64,000 bases of DNA from Lachnospiraceae bacterium (GTDB lineage: Bacteria; Bacillota; Clostridia; Lachnospirales; Lachnospiraceae), in NCBI GenBank assembly GCA_022845955.1, contig AP025576.1, positions 3,038,001 to 3,102,000 on the forward strand. The letters are read 5' to 3'. This document shows, piece by piece, positions 8,551-17,614 of this stretch; position 1 is the first letter of the stretch, and every line of letters starts with the position of its first letter. Both the position numbers and the translations under genes were made by a program. Below the pieces are notes generated by a model. It worked only from the letters and a program-made list of their open reading frames with translations, searched no databases and had not been told where the DNA came from.

Positions 8551-10759
8551 ACTGATTCTCAGGAATGCCAGACGTTCCATCGGCGATTATCTGATTTATA
8601 TCGTGACGCTGACCCTGTGCGTCGCTATGTTTTATGCTTTTTTATCCATAACGAGCAGTTATTACAAGCCGGAAATCGGGGCACAGTTTGATCTGAGCCT
8701 GCTGGGGAATAATATGAAAGCGGCCATATGTGTCATAACGCTGCTGCTTCTTTTTTTGATCAGATATGTCAACCAGTTTATGATTTACCGGAAACAGAAG
8801 GAATTTGCCATACAGACCATTATGGGGATGGAACAAAAGCTTACCGCCAGGCTGTTTTTCTTCGAAACCCTCATTATGGGAGGGGCGGCCCTGCTGATAG
8901 GCTGCCTTCTGGGAGGCCTGCTGGCACAGCTCATCACGGCGATGCAGCTTTCTTCCATGGGCTATCCCTACCGGATTATCTGGACACTGTACCCGGATAC
9001 CCTGTTCCTGACGGCAGTTTTCTTCCTGGTAAGCTTTGTGGGAATCGGGCTTTTTAATATAAGGACGATCCGTAAAATTAAGGTCATCGATATGCTGCAG
9101 GCGGATAAAGTGAACGAAACGCTGAAGAAGAGCAGATGGATCTACGGCATTATTTACCTGTTTGCCCTTTTTCTTTTGATGGTGCTGGCGGCAGGTATCA
9201 GCAAGAGGTATTTCTATTTTGATCCCAGGCTGCCGGGCTTGGTCCATGTGATGTTTGCCGCCAATATAGGGGCGCCGGCCCTGGGGCTTATGCTTGTTGT
9301 CCTTTTCCCCGCAGGAAGGCTGCTGCGCAAGAAGATGGATATTACCGTCCTTACCGGCTGTCTGCTTGCGGCAGATCTGCTGCTTATTGTGAGCGCAGCC
9401 AGTGTACCGATCCTGCAGCAGAAATATTCGCTCGCCCTGGGGAAGGGGACAATAAACCTTTATGCCATGTTCATCCTCGCGGAAATCGGCTTTGCCGTCT
9501 GCGCTTTCATGTACCTGACAGGAAACCTTGTGGAGAGGAAAAAGAAAAACAGGCAGTGGGCCTGCCGGGAGGAAAATCTGTTTTTCCTGGGACAGATACA
9601 GACGAAGCTGAGAACCACCACCAAAACTATGACACTCATCTGTCTGACCCTTATGGTATCCATCGGGCTTTTCCTGTCCATTCCCGCCCTTGTGGGCTGG
9701 GCATCGGGCTATCTGGAGGAAAGAGCGGTATTCGATATCCGTATGGCGTCAACCTATAACCGAACCGAAAAGGTGGAGGAACTTCCGGATACCGGGTATG
9801 GGTTTGTGACGGATTTCCTGGAGGAAGAAGGAATAGCTGTCGCGGATGATTGTACCTTGTCCGTTTATTTCCCGAGGGAAGAGCTTTTTTACAACCGGAT
9901 GAAAAGTGATTTCCCGGTACTTGCGGTATCCCTTTCCGACTACAACCATCTGCGCCGCATGGTGGGGCTTGATGCTGTCTCGCTGGAAGAAGGGATATTC
10001 ACCACACAGTGGCGTTCCACCGCGTCGGAGGAAGAGGTGGAAGCCTTTCTTGACGGACATCCGTCTGTGGAAACGGATGCAGGGACGCTTCGTCCCGCAC
10101 CGGATAAGGCGCATCATGCAGGGATTAGTGAGAATGTTTATAATCTGTATACAGATGTTATATATGTATTCCCGGACAGTGTGTGCGGGAAGCTGCTGGC
10201 AGCGGAAAGACAGAGATACATAAATACAGCAGAGCCTGTCCCTTATGAGACCTGCGCCAGGCTGGAGGCTTTGTTTGGAGAGACACTGCCTACAGATATA
10301 AACAGGGATGGGGTTATCTATCTGATACGGACCCGTTCCATGGAGGTGAGCGATACCACCACAGGTATTTTCATCCTGAAAACGAGTATGACCTATGCCG
10401 CCGTGGTGCTTTTTATCATTTGTTTTACCATTTTAGCACTGCAGCAGCTTCTGGATGGTTCCCGGTACTCTTACCGGTTCGGCGTCCTGCGGAAGCTGGG
10501 GGTGGAGGATACTCGTATCAACCGCCTGATTTTCAGGCAGCTGGCTTTCTGGTTCGGCCTGCCTGTATGTATGGCAGCAGCAGGTGCGGCTATATTTGCC
10601 GTGTATTTTTTCCGGACGATTTCCGTCCAGATCAGCGCCTATGTGGGGACGGGAAAGCTGATGGTGCAGGTGGGGGCGGTGGTTGTGATCCTGTCGGTTC
10701 TCCTGGCCTGTTACTTCATCAGTACCTGGATACTGTTCCGGCGGCAGGTTTTTGAATAA
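8540..10759 (+). CDS. ABC transporter permease, BceB-like
   Basis: A 739-residue FtsX-type permease with about ten membrane helices and a large extracytoplasmic domain (roughly residues 400-615) before the last three helices, the BceB plan. I choose ATG 8540 over GTG 8528 because GGAGGTG (8524-8530) is then correctly spaced, whereas the GTG lies inside it. The extracytoplasmic domain is where such permeases bind lipid-II-directed peptides. It is somewhat longer than Bacillus BceB. Confidence 0.9.
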   Translation: MYVKLILRNARRSIGDYLIYIVTLTLCVAMFYAFLSITSSYYKPEIGAQFDLSLLGNNMKAAICVITLLLLFLIRYVNQFMIYRKQKEFAIQTIMGMEQKLTARLFFFETLIMGGAALLIGCLLGGLLAQLITAMQLSSMGYPYRIIWTLYPDTLFLTAVFFLVSFVGIGLFNIRTIRKIKVIDMLQADKVNETLKKSRWIYGIIYLFALFLLMVLAAGISKRYFYFDPRLPGLVHVMFAANIGAPALGLMLVVLFPAGRLLRKKMDITVLTGCLLAADLLLIVSAASVPILQQKYSLALGKGTINLYAMFILAEIGFAVCAFMYLTGNLVERKKKNRQWACREENLFFLGQIQTKLRTTTKTMTLICLTLMVSIGLFLSIPALVGWASGYLEERAVFDIRMASTYNRTEKVEELPDTGYGFVTDFLEEEGIAVADDCTLSVYFPREELFYNRMKSDFPVLAVSLSDYNHLRRMVGLDAVSLEEGIFTTQWRSTASEEEVEAFLDGHPSVETDAGTLRPAPDKAHHAGISENVYNLYTDVIYVFPDSVCGKLLAAERQRYINTAEPVPYETCARLEALFGETLPTDINRDGVIYLIRTRSMEVSDTTTGIFILKTSMTYAAVVLFIICFTILALQQLLDGSRYSYRFGVLRKLGVEDTRINRLIFRQLAFWFGLPVCMAAAGAAIFAVYFFRTISVQISAYVGTGKLMVQVGAVVVILSVLLACYFISTWILFRRQVFE

Positions 10760-10785
10760 AATGACAAAATCCGGCAATTTAATCG

Positions 10786-10814
10786 TGGACATTCTGCATC
10801 TTTCAGTATACAAT
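10786..10814 (+). promoter_or_regulatory. Vegetative promoter of the purine permease gene
   Basis: TGGACA (10786-10791), a 17-bp spacer and TACAAT (10809-10814). The leader is about 55 nt, too short for a purine riboswitch, and none was seen. Confidence 0.6.
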
Positions 10815-10873
10815 TAATAACGTATTCTTTCTTTATATTACATAACTTCAACACAATCTTAGGAGGTAGGGAG

Positions 10874-12244
10874 ATGTTAGAAAAGTTCTTCAAACTGAAG
10901 GAAAACAAAACCGATGTCAAGACAGAAATCATGGCCGGTATTACCACGTTCATGACCATGGCTTACATCCTTGCAGTGAACCCCAACATCCTTTCCGCGA
11001 CAGGAATGGATGCCAATGCGGTGTTGATTGCAACAGCACTTGCAGCTTTTGTGGGCACGGCCATGATGGCTCTGTTTGCAAATTATCCGTTTGCTTTGGC
11101 TCCCGGTATGGGGCTGAATGCCTATTTCGCTTATACCGTAGTCCTGAATATGGGATATTCCTGGCAGATTGCTTTGATGGCCGTGTTTGTGGAAGGTCTT
11201 GTTTTTATAGTCCTTTCCCTGACCAATGTCAGAGAAGCTATCTTTAATGCCATTCCCATGACCCTGAAATCTGCAGTCAGTGTTGGTATTGGTTTATTTA
11301 TCGCTTTTATCGGCCTGCAGAATGCGAAAATCGTTATTAACAGCGATGCCACTCTGCTTACCTATCAGTCCTTTAAGGGAGATACCTTCCCTTCCGTTGG
11401 TATCGGCGCCCTTCTTGCCCTGATCGGCGTTCTTGTAACCGCAATCCTTCTTGTCAAGAAAGTAAAAGGCGGAATCCTGTTCGGTATTATTATCACATGG
11501 GTGCTTGGGATCCTCTGCGAACTGGTTGGCATTTATGTTCCCAATCCGGATGCGGGAATGTATTCCGTTATCCCCTCCGCAATAGTGAGCTTTGATTTCA
11601 GTTCCTTCGGACAGACCTTCGGACAGGTGTTCAAGGCAGATTTCGGCGGCATAAAAATCCTGGATTTCATTGTGGTTATGTTCGCGTTCCTGTTTGTTGA
11701 CCTGTTTGATACCCTGGGAACCCTGATCGGTGTGGCTTCCAAAGCGGACATGCTGGACAAAGACGGCAAACTCCCCAGAATCAAAGGCGCTCTGATGGCG
11801 GATGCGGTTGCAACCAGCGTTGGTGCAGTTTTCGGTACTTCCACCACCACGACCTATGTGGAAAGTGCATCCGGGGTAACCGAAGGCGGACGTACCGGCC
11901 TTACGGCGATTACCACAGGTATCCTGTTCCTGCTCGCCCTGATTTTCTCACCGCTGTTTCTGACCATTCCTTCCTTTGCGACGGCCCCGGCCCTGATCAT
12001 CGTAGGTTTCTATATGATGGGCGCAGTTGTGAAGATTAACTTTGATGATATGGCGGAAGCCATTCCGGCATTCCTCTGCATCATTGCCATGCCTCTTGCT
12101 TACAGCATTTCTGAAGGTATCGCCATCGGTGTTATTTCCTGGACACTGCTGAACCTTCTGACAGGAAAGGCAAAGGACAAGAAGATCAGTGTGCTGATGT
12201 ATGTCCTTACCGTATTATTTATCCTGAAATATATTTTCCTGTAA
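10874..12244 (+). CDS. NCS2 purine-base permease, PbuG/PbuO (AzgA) type
   Basis: Proton-linked uptake of hypoxanthine/guanine or adenine. The 456 residues contain about 12-14 membrane helices. The N-terminus (TEIMAGITTFMTMAYILAVNP) and ALAPGMGLNAYF are typical of the AzgA-like branch, and DLFDTLGTLIGVA and the STTTTYVESASGV region form the substrate site. AGGAGGT lies before the ATG. It has its own promoter and terminator. Substrate choice among purines cannot be decided; salvage genes lie 5 kb upstream. Confidence 0.92.
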   Translation: MLEKFFKLKENKTDVKTEIMAGITTFMTMAYILAVNPNILSATGMDANAVLIATALAAFVGTAMMALFANYPFALAPGMGLNAYFAYTVVLNMGYSWQIALMAVFVEGLVFIVLSLTNVREAIFNAIPMTLKSAVSVGIGLFIAFIGLQNAKIVINSDATLLTYQSFKGDTFPSVGIGALLALIGVLVTAILLVKKVKGGILFGIIITWVLGILCELVGIYVPNPDAGMYSVIPSAIVSFDFSSFGQTFGQVFKADFGGIKILDFIVVMFAFLFVDLFDTLGTLIGVASKADMLDKDGKLPRIKGALMADAVATSVGAVFGTSTTTTYVESASGVTEGGRTGLTAITTGILFLLALIFSPLFLTIPSFATAPALIIVGFYMMGAVVKINFDDMAEAIPAFLCIIAMPLAYSISEGIAIGVISWTLLNLLTGKAKDKKISVLMYVLTVLFILKYIFL

Positions 12245-12277
12245 GTATTAGGGCAGGAAAGATATAACAATAGTAAT

Positions 12278-12318
12278 AAAAAGGATCCGCTGCGGGAATA
12301 TGGCAGGGATCCTTTTTT
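12278..12318 (+). terminator. Intrinsic terminator after the purine permease
   Basis: AAAAAGGATCC (12278-12288) pairs with GGATCCTTTTT (12307-12317), with an inner CTGC/GCAG extension and a six-T run. Confidence 0.85.
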
Positions 12319-12414
12319 GCCTGTAATCCGGAAGGGGAAGCGGAAAAGGAACGGTTCGGGCCTGTCTGAGCGCTGACTGAAAAACATAAATTTTTATAAA
12401 TTTTCAGGGAAGGA

Positions 12415-12443
12415 TAAACAGAAGGAAAAATGTGTGGTACAAT
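12415..12443 (+). promoter_or_regulatory. Candidate promoter of the Gre-factor gene
   Basis: TAAACA (12415-12420), 17-bp spacer, TACAAT (12438-12443). Confidence 0.4.
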
Positions 12444-12481
12444 ATCCCCGAAACCATAGGTACAGGCAAAGGGGTGGCAGA

Positions 12482-12985
12482 ATGCATAACCAATTAACCG
12501 AAAATGATATAAAACGAATGAAAGAAGAGATAGAACACCGGAAGCTGATAGTGCGCAAGGAGGCGCTGGAGGCGGTAAAGGAAGCCAGGGCGCAGGGAGA
12601 TCTGAGTGAAAATTTTGAATATTATGCGGCAAAAAGGGAAAAGAACAGGAATGAAAGCCGGATCCGTTTCCTGGAACGTATGATTAAGACCGCGGAGATC
12701 ATCCCGGAGGATTCCAAAGAGGATGAAGTGGGTGTGAACAATACGGTGGAACTTTTTTTTGAAGAGGATCAGGCGGTGGAAAAGATGAAAATCGTCACCA
12801 CGATGCGGGGAAATTCCCTGGAAGGCCTGGTGAGCACGGAATCCCCAATCGGCAAGGCGCTTCTCGGGCATAAGGTGGGAGAGCGGGTCTATGTGGAAGT
12901 AAACAGCAGCTATGGCTATTATGTGGTAATCCGTTCCATTGAAAAAACGGTGGATGACGGTTCGGATAAAATCAGAAGCTTTTAA
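12482..12985 (+). CDS. GreA/GreB-family transcription factor
   Basis: Restarts backtracked RNA polymerase by stimulating transcript cleavage. The 167 residues give an N-terminal coiled coil and a C-terminal FKBP-like domain (ending GYYVVIRSIEK). The tip motif G-D-L-S-E-N followed by EYYAAKREKNRN keeps the catalytic acidic residues, so cleavage activity is expected. The start at 12482 follows AGGGGTGG; an in-frame GTG at 12434 lies over the -10 element and is rejected. Clostridia often carry more than one Gre factor, so I do not fix the symbol. Confidence 0.88.
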   Translation: MHNQLTENDIKRMKEEIEHRKLIVRKEALEAVKEARAQGDLSENFEYYAAKREKNRNESRIRFLERMIKTAEIIPEDSKEDEVGVNNTVELFFEEDQAVEKMKIVTTMRGNSLEGLVSTESPIGKALLGHKVGERVYVEVNSSYGYYVVIRSIEKTVDDGSDKIRSF

Positions 12986-13016
12986 TAAGACAGGGGAGAA
13001 ACAGAAGGACAGAATT

Positions 13017-13799
13017 ATGAAAATTACGTATATCGCACACAGCGGTTTTTCCGTGGAACTGGAAAAGCATGTTCTGCTGTTTGACTATTTTACAGGAGAG
13101 CTTCCCGTATGGGATAAACAGAAAACCATATTGGTATTCGTTTCCCACAGGCATCAGGATCATTTTAATATGAAAATTTTCGGCCTGCGGGAACAATATC
13201 CCCATATCCATTTCTTCCTGGGCGGGGATAGTAAGCTGAGCCGTTCCCAGATGGAACGCAAAAAAGCAGATCCGGATGCGCTTACGGATGCGGCCTTCAT
13301 GAAGGCCCATACACAGTTGGTTTACGGGGAAGGGGATGCGGCTGCGGAAGTCCGCACCCTGAAGTCCACGGATGAAGGGGTGGCTTTTCTCGTGGAAGCG
13401 GAAGGGAAAACCTTTTATCATGCCGGGGACTTAAACTGGTGGCATTGGGAGGGGGAAGCGCTTTCCTGGAACCGGAACATGGAAGTGAACTATAAAAGGG
13501 AAATCGACAGCATTTCCGATATCATGCCGGTGGGAAAACAGTTCCCTCCTGAAAAACCATGTGGCCATGGAAGGCCTCATTTCCATGTGGCATTTGTGCC
13601 CCTGGATCCCAGGCTGGAAGCGGCATACGGTTATGGCATGGACTATTTCCTCCAGAAAACGGATGCCGAACATGTATTCCCTATGCATATGTGGGAGGAA
13701 TACGGTTATATTTCCAAATACAAGGAAACGGAAACGGGCCGGCTTTATGCGGACCGGATTATGGAAATAAACGGGCGCGGCGACGTGTTTGAATTATAG
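13017..13799 (+). CDS. MBL-fold metallo-hydrolase, UlaG-like
   Basis: A 261-residue metallo-beta-lactamase-fold enzyme. The zinc motif H-R-H-Q-D-H, a later YHAGDLNWWHW (metal Asp) and VFPMHMWEEYG near the end are present. The opening MKITYIAHSGFSVEL resembles the UlaG-type branch. Substrate unknown. MKITYI was chosen as the start; the longer in-frame start at 12939 would overlap the Gre gene. A MutS-like gene follows after 21 nt, so the genes to 16046 probably form one transcript. Confidence 0.85.
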   Translation: MKITYIAHSGFSVELEKHVLLFDYFTGELPVWDKQKTILVFVSHRHQDHFNMKIFGLREQYPHIHFFLGGDSKLSRSQMERKKADPDALTDAAFMKAHTQLVYGEGDAAAEVRTLKSTDEGVAFLVEAEGKTFYHAGDLNWWHWEGEALSWNRNMEVNYKREIDSISDIMPVGKQFPPEKPCGHGRPHFHVAFVPLDPRLEAAYGYGMDYFLQKTDAEHVFPMHMWEEYGYISKYKETETGRLYADRIMEINGRGDVFEL

Positions 13800-13820
13800 G
13801 AGGCAGGAAGGAGACGAGGT

Positions 13821-15557
13821 ATGGGATGGCTGACAGTGCTGGCAATAGGAATCGGAGTGGTCCTGGCCGTGTTCCTCAAAGGGGCGGCCGATGAAAAAAA
13901 TAAGACGAAACGCCTGAAAAGGCTGATACATGACGGATTCGGCAGGGAGCCGGACCGGGATTACGGGGAAGAGGAACTTTCCAGTATTCCCGGTTATTAC
14001 TCCGCGCATAGCAAGAGCGGGCAGATTGATGATATTACCTGGAATGATTTGAGCATGGATACGCTTTATTTCCGGATGAACCACACGTATTCCTCCGCAG
14101 GGCAGGAGTATCTGTATTATATGCTGCGGACACCTGAAATGCAGGAGGGGGAAATGGAAACCGCGGAAAGCGGCGGAATATCCATGGAAGAGAAAATCCA
14201 ATATTTTTCCGATAATGAGAAAAAACGGGAGGAACTGCAGTATGCCTACATGCAGCTTGGCAGAAGCGGCAAGTATTCCGTATATGATTATCTGGCGTAT
14301 CTGGACAACCTGGGAGAGCGCAGCAGCCTGTTTCCTGTTATCATTGACCTGCTTTTTATTCCTGCTATTGTGACTATGGTGGCGTCGCCGCCCTTTGGCA
14401 TGCTTTTCCTGTTCACCTTATTTACCATAAATATTTATGGATATATGAAACAAAAAGGGGAAATTGAACCTTATCTGACCAGCTTCGCTTATGTGCGCCG
14501 TATCCTGGACTTTTCCAAACGGCTGTCCTCCATAGATATTCCGGTGCTGAAGGCGGAATGGGCCGAGCTGAAGGAGCTGGAAGGCAGATTTGGCAAATTC
14601 CGTTACAGCGCCATGCTGGGAATGCGCGGGAGCAGTATGGCGGGAGATCCGCTTTCCCTCATTTTGGATTATATCAATATGCTTCTGCATCTGGATATCA
14701 TCTGCTTTAATTCCATGCTGCGCGAGGTGAAAAAGCACGGACAGGATATCGACAGGATGATAACGATTGCAGGAAGGGCGGAATGCTATATTGCCATCGC
14801 TTCCTATCGTGCCGGCCTGCTTCAGGGCTGGTGCGCCCCCCGGCTGGCGGAAGCCCGGAGAAGGGAACCGGGTGCGGGAACGGACGGATCCTGCGGTTTC
14901 CTGGAAATGAAGGGCCTGTACCATCCGCTTCTGGAGGAGGCGGTCAAAAACGATATCAGCGTACACCAGGGAGTCTTGCTTACCGGTTCCAACGCCTCCG
15001 GCAAATCCACCTTCCTGAAGGCGGTTGCCGTAAACGCTCTCCTTGCCCAGACGATCCATACCTGTGCCGCCGATTCCTATCAGGGGGATCGGTACCGGAT
15101 TATGACTTCCATGGCCCTGCGGGACGATCTGGAGGGAGGAGAAAGCTATTATATCGTGGAAATCAAGTCTCTGAAACGGATTCTGGATGCTGCCAGGGAA
15201 CCGGAGAGTAATCCGATCCTTTGTTTTGTGGATGAGGTGCTGCGGGGAACCAATACAGTGGAACGTATTGCGGCCTCCACCAAGATCCTCCAGAGCCTTC
15301 ACCGGCCCGGCGTACTTTGCTTTGCCGCCACCCATGATATCGAGTTGACGGAACTGCTGGCAAAATGGTATGATAACTATCATTTTGAAGAAGAAATTGC
15401 GGAAGGAGATATCCTGTTCAATTATGTGCTGCGGACCGGTAAAGCGGTGAGCCGCAATGCTATCCGCCTGCTGGGGATTATCGGATATGAAGAGGCTATT
15501 ATTAAAGAGGCGGAAAGCCTGGCGGGTCATTTCCTGGAAACGGGAAACTGGACATAA
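13821..15557 (+). CDS. Membrane-anchored MutS-like ATPase
   Basis: A 578-residue protein with an N-terminal membrane helix (about 3-20), two further helices (about 174-210) and a C-terminal MutS domain V ATPase. Walker A is GSNASGKST (about residues 389-397), Walker B is ILCFVDEVLRGTN, followed by CFAATHDIEL. The MutS mismatch-recognition domain is absent, so it should not act in classical mismatch repair. Such short MutS homologues are known in Firmicutes but poorly characterised. RNase HI follows 15 nt downstream. Confidence 0.85.
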   Translation: MGWLTVLAIGIGVVLAVFLKGAADEKNKTKRLKRLIHDGFGREPDRDYGEEELSSIPGYYSAHSKSGQIDDITWNDLSMDTLYFRMNHTYSSAGQEYLYYMLRTPEMQEGEMETAESGGISMEEKIQYFSDNEKKREELQYAYMQLGRSGKYSVYDYLAYLDNLGERSSLFPVIIDLLFIPAIVTMVASPPFGMLFLFTLFTINIYGYMKQKGEIEPYLTSFAYVRRILDFSKRLSSIDIPVLKAEWAELKELEGRFGKFRYSAMLGMRGSSMAGDPLSLILDYINMLLHLDIICFNSMLREVKKHGQDIDRMITIAGRAECYIAIASYRAGLLQGWCAPRLAEARRREPGAGTDGSCGFLEMKGLYHPLLEEAVKNDISVHQGVLLTGSNASGKSTFLKAVAVNALLAQTIHTCAADSYQGDRYRIMTSMALRDDLEGGESYYIVEIKSLKRILDAAREPESNPILCFVDEVLRGTNTVERIAASTKILQSLHRPGVLCFAATHDIELTELLAKWYDNYHFEEEIAEGDILFNYVLRTGKAVSRNAIRLLGIIGYEEAIIKEAESLAGHFLETGNWT

Positions 15558-15572
15558 AAAGGGAGAGAACCT

Positions 15573-16046
15573 ATGAATGTGACGATTTATACGGATGGGG
15601 CCGCGCGGGGGAACCCGGAGGGACCCGGAGGCTACGGCACCATCCTGCAGTATGTGGATCCGAAGGGGATGCTTCACGAAAAGGAGCTTTCCGGAGGATA
15701 TGTGAAAACCACCAATAACCGCATGGAGCTTATGGCGGTTATCGCTGGCCTGGAAGCGCTCAACCGCCCCTGCCGGGTGGAGGTGATATCCGATTCCAAA
15801 TATGTGACGGATGCCTTTAACAAGCATTGGATAGACGGCTGGCTGAAAAAAAACTGGAAGGGCGCATCAGGCCCGGTGAAAAATGTGGATCTTTGGAAAC
15901 GTCTCCTGAAGGCGGCCGAACCGCATGAAATCACTTTTACCTGGGTAAAAGGCCATGACGGCCACCCGGAAAACGAACGCTGCGACGGCCTGGCAACCTC
16001 CGCAGCGGACGGGGACGGCCTGGCGCAGGATACCGGTATTATTTAG
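15573..16046 (+). CDS. rnhA: Ribonuclease HI
   Basis: Cleaves the RNA strand of RNA-DNA hybrids. The 157 residues carry all four catalytic acids: [10 protein letters not shown] (Asp), NNRMELMAV (Glu), VISDSKYV (Asp) and NERCDGLA (Asp), with the conserved KGHDGHPEN loop. GGGAGAG precedes the ATG, 15 nt after the MutS-like gene. Confidence 0.95.
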   Translation: MNVTIYTDGAARGNPEGPGGYGTILQYVDPKGMLHEKELSGGYVKTTNNRMELMAVIAGLEALNRPCRVEVISDSKYVTDAFNKHWIDGWLKKNWKGASGPVKNVDLWKRLLKAAEPHEITFTWVKGHDGHPENERCDGLATSAADGDGLAQDTGII

Positions 16047-16094
16047 CTGGTTACAGGTGTTACCTTTGGGGAGCGAAAAGGTAATTTTGGATAC

Positions 16095-16124
16095 TTGACG
16101 CTTCCATCTGTTCAATGGTATGAT
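16095..16124 (+). promoter_or_regulatory. Vegetative promoter of a small membrane protein gene
   Basis: TTGACG (16095-16100), 18-bp spacer, TATGAT (16119-16124). The roughly 70-nt leader contains a small hairpin (ACCGGA / TCCGGT). Confidence 0.65.
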
Positions 16125-16202
16125 AGACCTAGTTGTAAAGGAACCGGACAAGTTCCGGTCTATAAATCTACAGTCCTGTAAGTCAGGCAAGGGGTTTGAA
16201 AT

Positions 16203-16382
16203 ATGACAAATTTTACGTTGTTTTTTAATTCGTTTTTATCTTATCTGCTTCTTTTTGTGCTGATTGCGGTATTGGCTGTCATTGCCTGTTTTATTGGTAT
16301 CAGCTTCCGGAAGAAGAAGGATGCCAGGGATGCCGCAACGTCCGCAATGTCTCAGGCGGATACCCAGGACGGGCAGTCCTGA
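16203..16382 (+). CDS. Small single-span membrane protein, 59 residues
   Basis: Reads MTNFTLFFNSFLSYLLLF at the start, then one long hydrophobic helix (about residues 10-35), a basic stop-transfer patch SFRKKK and a hydrophilic Ala/Asp/Gln-rich tail. It has its own promoter, an AAGGGG ribosome site and a terminator further downstream, so I take it as a real gene. I recall similar short proteins with an asparagine-rich start and an RKKK patch in Lachnospiraceae, but no function is known to me. Confidence 0.7.
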   Translation: MTNFTLFFNSFLSYLLLFVLIAVLAVIACFIGISFRKKKDARDAATSAMSQADTQDGQS

Positions 16383-16532
16383 CGGAAGAAGATTTTTTGT
16401 AACTGCACAGACCGTAAGAGAGTGATTCAAAAGTGCAAAAATCCCCATCGCCGGAAGCGGTTTGGGATGGATTTCTGCAGGAACGGTATAGATACGGAAC
16501 CGTTATGATTTATTACGTTTGTATTAACCAGA

Positions 16533-16557
16533 AGAGTGGGGTGTCCCGCTCTTTTTT
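16533..16557 (+). terminator. Intrinsic terminator directly before the WYL gene
   Basis: AGAGTGGG (16533-16540) pairs with CCCGCTCT (16545-16552) and is followed by TTTTT. The stretch 16383-16532 before it shows no gene. Confidence 0.8.
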
Positions 16558-16578
16558 GTGAGTAGTGCGGAGAAAACC

Positions 16579-17586
16579 ATGCCAAAATCATCTAATCAGA
16601 AGCTGAAGCTGCTTTACCTGCTCAAAATACTGCGGGAAGAGACGGATGAGGAGCATTTCCTCAACTCCCAGCAGCTGATCGACCGTCTGGGACAGTTTGA
16701 TATCAGTGCGGAACGGAAAAGCATTTACGATGATATTGCCCGTCTGATGGATTTCGGGTATGATATTGTACATGTGAAAAACAAAGGCGGAAGCGGCTAT
16801 TATCTGGGAAACCGCGAATTTGAACTGCCGGAACTGAAGCTTCTGGTGGATGTGGTACAGGCGTCCCGTTTTATTACCCTGCGCAAATCCAGGGAGCTGA
16901 TACGTAAGCTGGAACAGTTTGTAAGCAGTAAAGAAGCCCTGCAGCTGCAGAGGCAGGTTTATGTGGCGGGCCGTGTGAAAACCGATAATGAAAGCATTTA
17001 TTATAATGTGGATTTTATCCATCGGGCGATACAGGAAAACCGGAAGATCTCTTTCCAGTATATGGAATGGACCCTGGATAAGAAGCTGGTCCCCAGAAAA
17101 GGCGGGGGCAGGTACATAATCAGCCCGTGGGCGCTGTCCTGGAACGATGAAAATTATTATCTGATCGGTTATGACGGGGAAGCCGGCCTGATGAAGCATT
17201 ACCGGGTGGATAAGATGGGAACGATACAGCTTACCCATGAGGAAAGAGAAGGCGGCAGTGCCTTCGGGAACTTTGATATCGCCGCCTATACCAATAAAAC
17301 CTTCGGCATGTACGGAGGCAGGGAGGAAACAGTAGCCCTTGTTTTTTCAGACCGGCTGATCGGGGTGGTCATGGATCGGTTCGGCAGGGATACCGATATC
17401 AGAAGGCTGCAGGAAGGAACCTTCCGGGTCCGGGTAAAGGTGGCTGTGAGCGGCCAGTTTTTTGGCTGGCTGACCGGCCTGGGAACCGAAGCGAGGCTCG
17501 CGGGACCAGGAAATGTGGTGGAAGAATACAGAGACTATCTGAAAAAAATATATGACCGATATGAGGAAGGCCGCCCGGGGCAGTGA
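16579..17586 (+). CDS. WYL-domain transcriptional regulator
   Basis: A 335-residue regulator with an N-terminal winged helix (about 10-75; SAERKSIYDDIARLMDFGYDI) and a WYL domain (about 150-235; ISFQYMEW, then SPWALSWNDENYYLIGYD) thought to bind a ligand. The start is placed at ATG 16579 behind GGAG; a GTG at 16558 touches the terminator. The aminotransferase begins 29 nt after the stop. Target genes unknown. Confidence 0.88.
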   Translation: MPKSSNQKLKLLYLLKILREETDEEHFLNSQQLIDRLGQFDISAERKSIYDDIARLMDFGYDIVHVKNKGGSGYYLGNREFELPELKLLVDVVQASRFITLRKSRELIRKLEQFVSSKEALQLQRQVYVAGRVKTDNESIYYNVDFIHRAIQENRKISFQYMEWTLDKKLVPRKGGGRYIISPWALSWNDENYYLIGYDGEAGLMKHYRVDKMGTIQLTHEEREGGSAFGNFDIAAYTNKTFGMYGGREETVALVFSDRLIGVVMDRFGRDTDIRRLQEGTFRVRVKVAVSGQFFGWLTGLGTEARLAGPGNVVEEYRDYLKKIYDRYEEGRPGQ

Positions 17587-17614
17587 AATGCCGGACGGCA
17601 GAATGGAGGAGAGA

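Noticed and set aside
10815..10873. Purine riboswitch before the purine permease
   Set aside because: The leader is about 55 nt, too short for the aptamer, and its conserved loops are absent.
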